The notes beneath the pieces are model-generated. The model was not told the DNA's origin, did no database searches, and saw only the letters and a list, made by a program, of their open reading frames with translations. From Bacteroidota bacterium (GTDB lineage Bacteria; Bacteroidota; Bacteroidia; Bacteroidales; VadinHA17): a DNA stretch of 8,678 nt. The DNA lies in the NCBI GenBank assembly GCA_015222065.1, contig JADFUQ010000103.1, forward strand, positions 1 to 8,678, read 5' to 3'. Below are positions 1 to 6,235 of this stretch, piece after piece (within the stretch, counting starts at the first letter, position 1; each line of letters begins with the position of its first letter). The translations under genes were made by a program, and so were the position numbers.

Positions 1-270
1 CCGGCATTTACATCCGCAGGCTGGGACCCGCTAAGCGGGATACGGTGCATTGCCGTCCGAAAGCCTTACGCTTGCGCTGAAGCGTAGGTGCATGGCGGCA
101 GATGATTGTGCCTGCCCTGTAACGTTTACCCAGTAACATTTACCCCGTAACAAAGTGTACGGGGAAGTGTACAGGGAAGTATATCGGGGTAAGAAGTGCC
201 CCGCGTGTCGCTATAGCTTTATCGGAGGAATACTGGTCACGCTTCAGCGTAATCAGCCGCCTCGATTATG
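1..270. repeat. Structured, GC-richer repeat region, possible mobile-element end or dispersed repeat
   Basis: This stretch is visibly richer in G and C than the AT-rich DNA that follows from about 270. It is packed with short repeats. There is a perfect 5-bp hairpin at 27-39 (cccgc, loop taa, gcggg). A second hairpin lies at 64-88 (tacgctt at 67-73 with aagcgta at 80-86, extended past a bulged T). The heptamer ggtgcat is repeated at 44-50 and 87-93. The 11-mer cgctgaagcgt at 75-85 recurs inverted at 239-249. Tandem units lie at 119-192. I see no conserved protein. The density of repeats and the abrupt composition change suggest the end of a dispersed or mobile element. I cannot name the family, and the left boundary is outside the window. 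Confidence 0.5.
119..192. repeat. Inverted tandem repeats forming a potential hairpin
   Basis: A 14-base unit (gtaacrtttacccm) occurs at 119-132 and 133-146 and starts again at 147-152. It is followed by 12-14-base units at 155-166, 167-178 and 179-192 (gtgtacggggaa, gtgtacagggaa, and a diverged third copy). The second set resembles the reverse complement of the first. The best stem is cccc-gta at 143-149 with tac-gggg at 158-164, seven perfect pairs round an 8-base loop. A further pair is ttaccccg at 140-147 and cggggtaa at 185-192. Confidence 0.55.
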
Positions 271-304
271 CCATTTTATTTTTCTCTTATTTGAGTATAG
301 TTAA
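137..304 (+). other. Doubtful open frame with VY[GR]E repeats and a CPAC motif
   Basis: The frame is open for 55 codons between a TAA at 134-136 and a TAA at 302-304, and it contains no ATG. Its translation runs through the tandem DNA repeats, giving VYGE-VYRE-VYRG, and then KKCPACRYSF (CxxC at 197-208) before a hydrophobic end. This could be the C-terminal remnant of an element-encoded protein such as a transposase. It could equally be chance translation of the repeat. I do not recognise the family and give it little weight as a gene. Confidence 0.15.
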
Positions 305-434
305 TAAAAGCAAAATCGTTTTTAATTTCTTGATCTATTTTGTAATCCTAATAATCACAAAATAATTGCGCTGAACAAACACTGCAAAACATAATTTCTT
401 TTAATTTTACCTCTTATAAAAATAAATAAAAACA
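271..434. other. AT-rich spacer with no recognisable feature
   Basis: The composition drops sharply to A/T-rich sequence here. I see no open frame of note beyond the tail of the doubtful frame above, no stable hairpin and no full Bacteroidetes promoter. The last 20 bases are an A-rich leader directly before the ATG at 435, the usual look of translation starts in this phylum, where a Shine-Dalgarno sequence is often absent. Confidence 0.4.
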
Positions 435-710
435 ATGACAAAATCAATAAAATTATTGGAACAGGTTCACGACCAAATAAAATTACGTCATTACAGTCGC
501 AGAACGGAAGATTCTTACATTCACCGGATTAAAGATTACATGTTTCATTTCTATCCTAAAATAAACATTCCCTTAGCTCATATTGAAGGCGGTTTTGTCG
601 ATTTCAAACTAAAAGTTGATGAACACCAGAAATGGAATTGGCCTCAAAACCTTATTTATGGATTGGTATTTCGCATTTACTATGAAAATGGCGAATGGGA
701 AGAAAATTAA
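435..710 (+). pseudogene. Truncated tyrosine recombinase (integron-integrase-like), N-terminal fragment fused to unrelated sequence
   Basis: The 91-codon frame starts with a stretch (about residues 7-39, LLEQVHDQIKLRHYSRRTE onward) that resembles the N-terminal SAM-like core-binding domain of phage/integron integrases, which often begin with a 'KLL..vh..IrlkhYS.rTE..Y..wIk.yi.FH' pattern. In a full integrase of roughly 300 residues, the catalytic domain with R, HxxR and Y residues would follow. Here similarity stops near residue 39 and none of the catalytic residues is present. Residues 41-53 (PKINIPLAHIEGG) resemble the 'IPxAHIEGG' segment of UDP-GlcNAc 2-epimerases (WecB/NeuC type), but this is too short to assign. 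The frame ends at TAA 708-710, and the same frame then continues into an FG-GAP-like tail. I read the whole as a decayed chimera. A small expressed protein is possible but less likely. Confidence 0.5.
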
Positions 711-845
711 ATAAGCGATAGTATCCCCTCGTGTCATACTTTACAGGTTTATGATTTTGACCAGGATGGGGATTATGATATTTTTCGTTACCCAACTCAT
801 GATTCCAATAAATACTATCTCTTCAAGAATAGAACAATTGATTGA
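711..845 (+). pseudogene. FG-GAP/VCBS-like calcium-binding tail fragment
   Basis: Directly after the TAA at 708-710 and in the same frame, 44 sense codons run to TGA at 843-845. They encode VYDFDQDGDYDIFRY (747-791), which fits the DxDxDG.xD calcium-binding loop of FG-GAP/VCBS repeats found in secreted Bacteroidetes proteins. The fragment ends YYLFKNRTID, as a normal C-terminus of such a repeat protein might. There is no start codon and no signal peptide, and only one repeat is left. It is best seen as the 3' relic of a larger surface or secreted protein gene joined to the integrase relic by rearrangement. That the two share a frame may be chance or may mean one ancestral gene with a later nonsense change. 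Confidence 0.45.
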
Positions 846-945
846 TGTGCTATTATAAAATGCAGAAAATTTTAAGGCTACCAACAGGCAGTCATAGATA
901 ATGCCGCTTTTTTATTGTAAACTGAGATTAAAACAGGGAAATGTG

Positions 946-953
946 TACCTTTA
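946..953 (+). promoter_or_regulatory. Possible -7 promoter element before yhaO
   Basis: The sequence taccttta matches seven of eight positions of the Bacteroidetes -7 consensus TAnnTTTG and lies 15 bases before the ATG at 969. The nearest upstream TTG (915-917) is farther than the usual spacing for a -33 element, so the match may be chance. It would give a very short leader. Confidence 0.2.
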
Positions 954-968
954 AATATTTCAAAAAGA

Positions 969-2231
969 ATGATAACAGTTAAATTCATACATACGGCAGA
1001 CCTTCATCTTGATACACCTTTTAAAGGACTTTCCAACTGGAATAGTGACTTAGCTTCAAAATTGAAAGATGCTACATTCAAGAGTTTCAGAAAGATTATT
1101 GACCTATGCGTAAAAGAAAAAGTTGACTTTTTAGTAATCTCAGGAGACATATTTGACAGTGATAATAAAAGCTTAGCAGCTCAATTAAAATTTATTTCTG
1201 AACTTAAACGATTGTCAGAAAGAGGAATACCCACCTATTTTATTTGTGGAAACCATGACCCTTTAAGTACATGGCTTGAGGACCTACAAATGCCCGAAAA
1301 TGTCTTTCGGTTTAACTCGTCAGAAGTGGAGAATGTAACATACCAAAAAGACAATAGCCCAATTGCAGATATTCATGGAATTAGCTTCCAAAACAAAGTC
1401 GTTAATCAGAATTTAGCTCGTAATTATCAATTAAAAAGTAATCCATCTCCAATTTCTATTGCCATTCTACATGGAACAATAGGTATACCAGGACAACATG
1501 AGAATTATGCTCCGTTTAAGGTTGAAGATGTATCGAATAAGGGATTTGACTATTGGGCATTGGGACACATCCATAAAAGACAAATTGTTAATGAACAGAC
1601 TCCGAAAATAGTTTATCCTGGTAACCCACAAGGCAGGGATTTTGGCGAAACAGGACCAAAAGGCTGTTATATCGTTGAGATCAATGAAAACAATATTCCT
1701 AAACTCAAGTTTGAACCTACACAACTTATCAGTTTTGAAGATGTTCAAATTGACCTGTCAGGAGAAGATAAAATTGATAAATTGCCAGAGAGAATTGAAG
1801 AAGTTAAAACCAATATAGATGGCTATGACGAAAACACAAGCTACTGTTTAAGAATAACTCTTAAGGGCAGAACATCCTTGCATTCACTCCTAAATAAACA
1901 GGGAGAGATTGATCAGCTATTAGAACATTTCAATGAAGGTCAGCTAAATCAAACAAATTTCACATGGATTGACAAGATAGAAGTAAAAACTCAACCAGAC
2001 ATTGACATAGAACGAGTAAAAAAAGGAACTGACTTTCCTGCGGAACTATTGAAAACTATTGAAGGATATGAAAATAATCCAAAAAGAATTGAGGAACTAA
2101 TAAAAAACGTGGAAGAAGACTTAATCAGCTATCAGGCTAAACGAGAACTTGCTGAACTTTCTGAATCTGAACAGAAAGAAATCCACGAAAAAGCTAAATG
2201 GATGTTACTTGACCAACTAATCAAAGAATAA
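969..2231 (+). CDS. yhaO: YhaO-type metallophosphoesterase, SbcD/Mre11-like DNA exonuclease
   Basis: The 420-residue protein has the complete calcineurin-like phosphoesterase motif set: D11 and H13 (ADLHLD), D60 (SGDIFD), N95-H96-D97 (GNHD), H168 (LHGT) and H200/H202 (LGHIH). These ligate two metal ions, usually Mn2+, in the Mre11/SbcD family. The 'DLHLDTPFKGL' start and the 'VYPGNPQGR' segment near 215-222 fit YhaO-like proteins, which are about this length. The region after about 330 is charged and helical and would be the arm that contacts the ATPase partner, as in SbcCD. The ATG at 969 puts the first motif at the usual distance from the N-terminus. The leader is A-rich with no clear ribosome site. 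The next gene starts one base after the stop, so the two are co-translated and very likely form one complex. Expected role: cytoplasmic DNA end processing or repair nuclease. The exact substrate is not deducible. Confidence 0.88.
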   Translation: MITVKFIHTADLHLDTPFKGLSNWNSDLASKLKDATFKSFRKIIDLCVKEKVDFLVISGDIFDSDNKSLAAQLKFISELKRLSERGIPTYFICGNHDPLSTWLEDLQMPENVFRFNSSEVENVTYQKDNSPIADIHGISFQNKVVNQNLARNYQLKSNPSPISIAILHGTIGIPGQHENYAPFKVEDVSNKGFDYWALGHIHKRQIVNEQTPKIVYPGNPQGRDFGETGPKGCYIVEINENNIPKLKFEPTQLISFEDVQIDLSGEDKIDKLPERIEEVKTNIDGYDENTSYCLRITLKGRTSLHSLLNKQGEIDQLLEHFNEGQLNQTNFTWIDKIEVKTQPDIDIERVKKGTDFPAELLKTIEGYENNPKRIEELIKNVEEDLISYQAKRELAELSESEQKEIHEKAKWMLLDQLIKE

Positions 2232-2232
2232 A

Positions 2233-4887
2233 ATGATTTTCAAAGAAATCAATATTGATGGTTTTGGGATATTTAATGGTTTCTCATTGAAAACCCTTGG
2301 TAAAGGCGTAAATATAATTCTGGGAAATAACGAAGTTGGTAAATCAACACTGTTAAAGTTTTTAAGATTTACTCTTTTTGGATACCCAAGATTCAAAGAA
2401 CAAAGGATGTCTCCACTTAAAGGAGGTAATCATGGAGGAAGAATTAAAGCAATTTCATCTTCGGGTAAAGAGGTACTTCTTGAAAGGACTGGAGATGACA
2501 GAATTCGTCTTTTATACAATAGGCAAGAAACCCAAAATCAAAGTCAATGGTCTCAATTACTTGGTAATGCCTCTGCTGAATTGTATAACAATGTATATGC
2601 TTTCTCATTAGATGAATTAGTTGATCTTGGTTCGCTTGATAAATCGGGCGTTGAGGATAAAATATTTAGTGTAGGCTTAGGACTTGGAAATACATCAATC
2701 GGTGAAGTTGAAAGTAATATCCAGACTCTGGTTGATAATATATACACACATAGAGGCAGAGTTCAACTTATACCCAACATCCTTAAAGATATTGAAAGTA
2801 AAAAATCAAGAATTCAACAAATCCAGGAAAATCTACCAAAATATCAATACTTAACTCAGGAGATAACACATCTGAAACATGATACAAGTGAACTTGACAA
2901 GCAACTTGAAGAACTAAGAACTGAAAAGAATACATTAGATAATTACTTGAAATGTTATGATAGTTTTATTTCGGTTACGAAGGCCTCAGAAGAATTAAAA
3001 AAACTCCCTGAGCGTGAGGATTATCCGGAAAAAGGAATAGAACAACTCGACAAACTAGAAGAAAAAGAACAGGAATTCAATGATGAAATCCTGGAATTAC
3101 AGACCGGAACCAAAGATGAAAAAGGTATTGATGAACTGGAAGAAGTAATCAAGGCTATTTCGTTCAATTCAAAATTATTAAAAAAAGAAGATACGGTTGA
3201 GTATCTGAGTAAAAACCTTGAAAAATACAAGCAAACAATAAACGATAAAAATGACGATGAGCAAAAAATTGAGGAATATGAGTTGTTAATAAAACAAAGT
3301 ATAGATAAAATCAATGCTCAGTGGACTGAAAAGAATATAACTAAATTCACAGATTTAATTTCCCATAAAAACAAGATTGAAAATTTTAAAAAGGAGTTTG
3401 ATAAAATTGAAGACAATAAAAAGTACCTGGAAGCACAACTTAAGGTATTACGAGCAAAAGAAAATCAATTAAATGCTAAAAATATTGCCATTGCCACTTC
3501 ATTAATTTTCCTTATTGGTTCAATCCCTGCATTTTATTATGGTTTATATATTCTTGGTGGAGCATTATTATTGATTGCGTTAATATTATTTGTCGGTAAG
3601 AAATATTTTGTAAAGGAAAGTTCTCATACCAAAATTCAAAACCAACTTAAGGACTTAGAAACAGATGAAGAAAGCACTAAAAAAGAATATGAGAACTATC
3701 TTGAAAAATATTTGAATCTCCCACAATTCCTGTTAGTAGAGACAACTTTAGATGTATTTAATACCATTGAACAGTTAAAAACAAAAATTAACGAACGTGA
3801 TAAGTTAAAACAGAAACTGGAAAACCAAAGACTTCCGTTCATTCAGGAATTTGAAAATAAGGCATATTCTCTGAAAGAGGTGCTACAAGATAAAAAGCAG
3901 GAGGAAAATACTGAGATCTTAGTAAATCAAATAATTGTTGCATTTGATGCCTCTAAGACCAAATCTCAAGAGGAAGATAATTTACAAGGTGAATTAAAAC
4001 GAAAGAATACAGGTTTAAATAACTCAAAATCCAATCTTGACCAAAACCAAAAGAAAATCAAGAGTTTATTGAAGTCAATTAATGCTGAAAATAGACAGGA
4101 TCTTAGGAAAAAATATGAAGAAAATAACAAGGTAAAAGAACATCTCGATGAAAAAGATGCTGCAATTCAAACCATTGATACAATCGTTGGTCTTAATAAG
4201 GCCGATGAGGTAATGGAGTATCTGAACGTTAACGAAAAGCAGGAAATTGAATCAAGGTTTAGTGAACTAACCAGCGAGATTGATACAAAAGAACAGGAAT
4301 CCAAAGAAAAAAATAATGAATTAGGAGGGAAGAAAGCGGAAATAGAAAGAATAGAAGGTGAATCAGAATTGGCAGAAGTTATGACTGAACTGGAAACCGA
4401 AAAACAAAAATTAAAAAATGCATACAAAAATTGGTGTTCTGGTAAAATTGCTTTAAAATTTTTAACGGAAGTTAAAGCAAAGTACGAAAGGGAAAAACAG
4501 CCCGAAGTCATAAAAAATTCAAGTAAATATTTCAACAAAATCACAGGAGATGGATATAAAAGAATCCGGGTGTCGCTGGACGAGAAGGATGTAGCCGTTT
4601 ATGACTCACAAGAAGCGGCAAAAAAGATTGGACAACTAAGCAGGGGGACAAAAGAACAACTGCTCGTTAGTCTTAGATTAGGATTTATTGAAGAATATGA
4701 AAAACAGGCGGAACCATTACCAATCATTGTCGATGAGGTTTTGGTAAATTTTGACCCATATCGCGCAAGACAGACAGCAGAAATACTCCAAGAGTTTGGA
4801 AAAGACAGACAGATTTTAATTTTTACTTGTCATCCTGAGACAAAGGACTATTTTGACAGTTCTACTATCAACATAATTCGAATATAA
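2233..4887 (+). CDS. yhaN: YhaN-type ABC ATPase, SbcC/Rad50-like, with central membrane-hairpin-like segment
   Basis: This 884-residue SMC/Rad50-like protein has a Walker A at 31-39 (GNNEVGKST), an ABC signature at 802-809 (LSRGTKEQ), a Walker B at 829-835 ending D834-E835, a D-loop NFDP at 839-842 and a switch histidine H867 (FTCHPE). The split ATPase halves (about 1-180 and 750-884) flank two long, charged, heptad-rich coiled-coil arms (about 182-415 and 456-745). The sequence contains no CxxC zinc hook. At the apex, residues 418-436 and 438-455 are two hydrophobic runs joined by a one- or two-residue turn, resembling a transmembrane hairpin. The arms would fold back from there so the ATPase heads meet, with YhaO bound near the heads. 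ATP binding would gate the nuclease as in SbcCD/Mre11-Rad50. The start is fixed by the one-base gap after yhaO and by the standard 'MIFKEINIDGFGIF' opening. Function beyond the family level is inferred. Confidence 0.88.
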   Translation: MIFKEINIDGFGIFNGFSLKTLGKGVNIILGNNEVGKSTLLKFLRFTLFGYPRFKEQRMSPLKGGNHGGRIKAISSSGKEVLLERTGDDRIRLLYNRQETQNQSQWSQLLGNASAELYNNVYAFSLDELVDLGSLDKSGVEDKIFSVGLGLGNTSIGEVESNIQTLVDNIYTHRGRVQLIPNILKDIESKKSRIQQIQENLPKYQYLTQEITHLKHDTSELDKQLEELRTEKNTLDNYLKCYDSFISVTKASEELKKLPEREDYPEKGIEQLDKLEEKEQEFNDEILELQTGTKDEKGIDELEEVIKAISFNSKLLKKEDTVEYLSKNLEKYKQTINDKNDDEQKIEEYELLIKQSIDKINAQWTEKNITKFTDLISHKNKIENFKKEFDKIEDNKKYLEAQLKVLRAKENQLNAKNIAIATSLIFLIGSIPAFYYGLYILGGALLLIALILFVGKKYFVKESSHTKIQNQLKDLETDEESTKKEYENYLEKYLNLPQFLLVETTLDVFNTIEQLKTKINERDKLKQKLENQRLPFIQEFENKAYSLKEVLQDKKQEENTEILVNQIIVAFDASKTKSQEEDNLQGELKRKNTGLNNSKSNLDQNQKKIKSLLKSINAENRQDLRKKYEENNKVKEHLDEKDAAIQTIDTIVGLNKADEVMEYLNVNEKQEIESRFSELTSEIDTKEQESKEKNNELGGKKAEIERIEGESELAEVMTELETEKQKLKNAYKNWCSGKIALKFLTEVKAKYEREKQPEVIKNSSKYFNKITGDGYKRIRVSLDEKDVAVYDSQEAAKKIGQLSRGTKEQLLVSLRLGFIEEYEKQAEPLPIIVDEVLVNFDPYRARQTAEILQEFGKDRQILIFTCHPETKDYFDSSTINIIRI

Positions 4888-5104
4888 TAAAACGGGGAAC
4901 TGGAATAAGTTGATTTGGGAAAATTTATATACAGCAATATAGCAAATTGCGGAGAATGAAGATTGATATTAAAAATATTGGAACAAGTGCTTGACTCATT
5001 TATGGGTAACCCGGCAGGACAACTGTCGAACCCCTATTTTGTTGATTTACAAGATATTTACAATATTTCGCATCTGTTTTTTTCGGCAGCTTAATCATTT
5101 AAAG
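4888..5104. other. Convergent intergenic region between yhaN and cbiB
   Basis: The two operons meet here tail to tail. A small inverted pair (gcaat 4934-4938, attgc 4946-4950) has no T-run, and I find no stem joined to the T-run at 5077-5082, so no intrinsic terminator is convincing for either side. A 30-codon open frame (ATG 5002 to TAA 5092-5094, beginning MGNPAGQLSNPYF) is open upstream to a TGA at about 4959. It may be a gene relic or chance. Confidence 0.35.
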
Positions 5105-6043
5105 TCACAGGCTAAATAAATGAAACAAAAACAAATAAATTAACATAAAAAACAAAGATGTAACATAATTTATTATGCATGCTTTATATATATCGTTTTG
5201 TGTAATCGGTTTATTGTTTGTTCCGATAAAAGGCTTCTCAACCAATTTGCCATGATAAACATTCGAGCCACCAAACCTGCAATCTAATATACCCGCGAGG
5301 GCTGCTTCAGGGTATCCTGCATTGAGGCTTGTATGTTTGTGCCCAAATTTGAGAACATAAGTAAATCCCCTTCTGCTTAAAGTAATAAAGATCATCAGCA
5401 ATGCAGTAATACGTGCCGGAATGAAGTTTGCTATATCATCAAACTTAGCTGCACAAAAACCAAATTGTCTATATCGTTCATTTTTATACCCAATCATTGA
5501 ATCAAGTGTATTTACCATTTTATAGGCTAACATCAGTGGTATACCGCCAATGGCATAATAAAAAAGAGGTGCTATCACACCATCACTCAAATTTTCGGAA
5601 AGGGTTTCTAAAATAGCTATTCTTATTTTGTTTTCTGATAATTGGGAGGTATCCCTTCCGACAATACAACTTAGCTGTTCCCTCCCGGCTTCCAAGCCTT
5701 CATTTGTTAATTTATGCTCAACTTTTAAAGATTCTGTTATAAGGCTCTGGTTAGCCAAACCGTAAAAAACAAAAACAGATGCAAGTGGATAATAAATATA
5801 TTTGAAAGGCCGCGAGAATTCCAGAATGCCATAAAAGGCAAAATATGTCGCACTAATAAGAACCAATGCCGTACAACAACCTTTGAGTGTGGTTTTTTTT
5901 TTATTATTCAGTTTATTTTCAAAAGAAGATATGACATTGCCAAACCAACGAATAGGATGTGGTAACCATAATGGATCACCCAATAAGGAATCGAGGATGA
6001 ACCCGATAATTAAAGGGATTGCTATTTGGTAAAATTCTGACAT
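5105..6043 (-). CDS. cbiB: Adenosylcobinamide-phosphate synthase CbiB
   Basis: CbiB is the inner-membrane enzyme that condenses adenosylcobyric acid with (R)-1-amino-2-propanol O-2-phosphate, giving adenosylcobinamide phosphate. The 312-residue length is normal for the family (also called CobD in the Pseudomonas naming). Family motifs are all present: LDSLLGDP with LPHPIRWFG at 17-35, GREQLSCIVGRDT at 120-132, ETLSENLSDGVIAP at 146-159, and the YKMVNTLDSMIGY block at 174-186. Hydrophobic spans lie near 5-24, 56-76, 80-98, 156-175, 212-222 and 292-311. The ATG at 6041-6043 gives the typical start, with the first membrane span beginning immediately. It is the third gene of the leftward cob cluster, 192 bases after cobD, in contrast to the 2-base cobQ-cobD gap. 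It may therefore be less tightly coupled to the upstream genes. The stop (TGA) is at 5105-5107. Confidence 0.93.
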   Translation of the reverse strand: MSEFYQIAIPLIIGFILDSLLGDPLWLPHPIRWFGNVISSFENKLNNKKKTTLKGCCTALVLISATYFAFYGILEFSRPFKYIYYPLASVFVFYGLANQSLITESLKVEHKLTNEGLEAGREQLSCIVGRDTSQLSENKIRIAILETLSENLSDGVIAPLFYYAIGGIPLMLAYKMVNTLDSMIGYKNERYRQFGFCAAKFDDIANFIPARITALLMIFITLSRRGFTYVLKFGHKHTSLNAGYPEAALAGILDCRFGGSNVYHGKLVEKPFIGTNNKPITQNDIYKACIINYVTSLFFMLIYLFLFHLFSL

Positions 6044-6087
6044 GCCTTATTTTTATTGGTTCTTCAGGATAAAATGTAGTTATCTTG

Positions 6088-6232
6088 GAATACTGGAATG
6101 ATGGAATGATGGAATACTGGGGAATCCAGCATCCTATCATTCCATTATCCATTCTTCTATTCTTTCTTTCTTCCCAATCTTCCACTATTCCATTATTCCC
6201 TCTATTCCCTTTATCCCCTCTATTCCATTTCA
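6088..6232. repeat. Imperfect hairpin and G-free low-complexity repeat inside the cob operon
   Basis: The cobD-cbiB spacer is built of GGAAT/ATTCC-type words. On the + strand the left side repeats tggaatgatggaat. The arm at 6102-6120 pairs with 6126-6144 at 16 of 19 positions round the 5-base loop ggaat, and the pairing fades further out. From 6130 to 6232 the + strand holds no G at all (103 bases), so the operon transcript has no C there. Similar words (attcc, tattccct, attcc) recur loosely through this tract. It looks like an inserted or expanded dispersed repeat of the miniature type. Open frames that cross it on either strand are low-complexity and not genes. Confidence 0.65.
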
Positions 6233-6235
6233 GAC

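Noticed and set aside
119..152. Integron attC or attI site
   Set aside because: An integrase-like relic lies nearby and the region is palindromic, but I do not find the paired GTTRRRY-type core sites that attC requires.
890..912. Intrinsic terminator before yhaO (ggca...tgcc followed by T-run)
   Set aside because: The stem is only 4 bp with an 11-base loop, too weak to call.
1467..1748. Antisense open frame inside yhaO
   Set aside because: It is a shadow of the well-supported yhaO coding frame, with no recognisable motif.
3021..3314. Serine-rich antisense frame inside yhaN
   Set aside because: Its composition is the mirror of Glu/Lys-rich coiled-coil codons on the other strand. The same holds for 4167-4544 and 2553-2747.
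4934..4950. Terminator after yhaN
   Set aside because: It is a 5-bp stem without a following T-run.
5976..6185. Short open frames on both strands across the cobD-cbiB spacer (5976-6185 minus, 6085-6279 plus)
   Set aside because: They translate low-complexity repeat sequence and overlap the ends of cbiB and cobD. They show no protein-like features.
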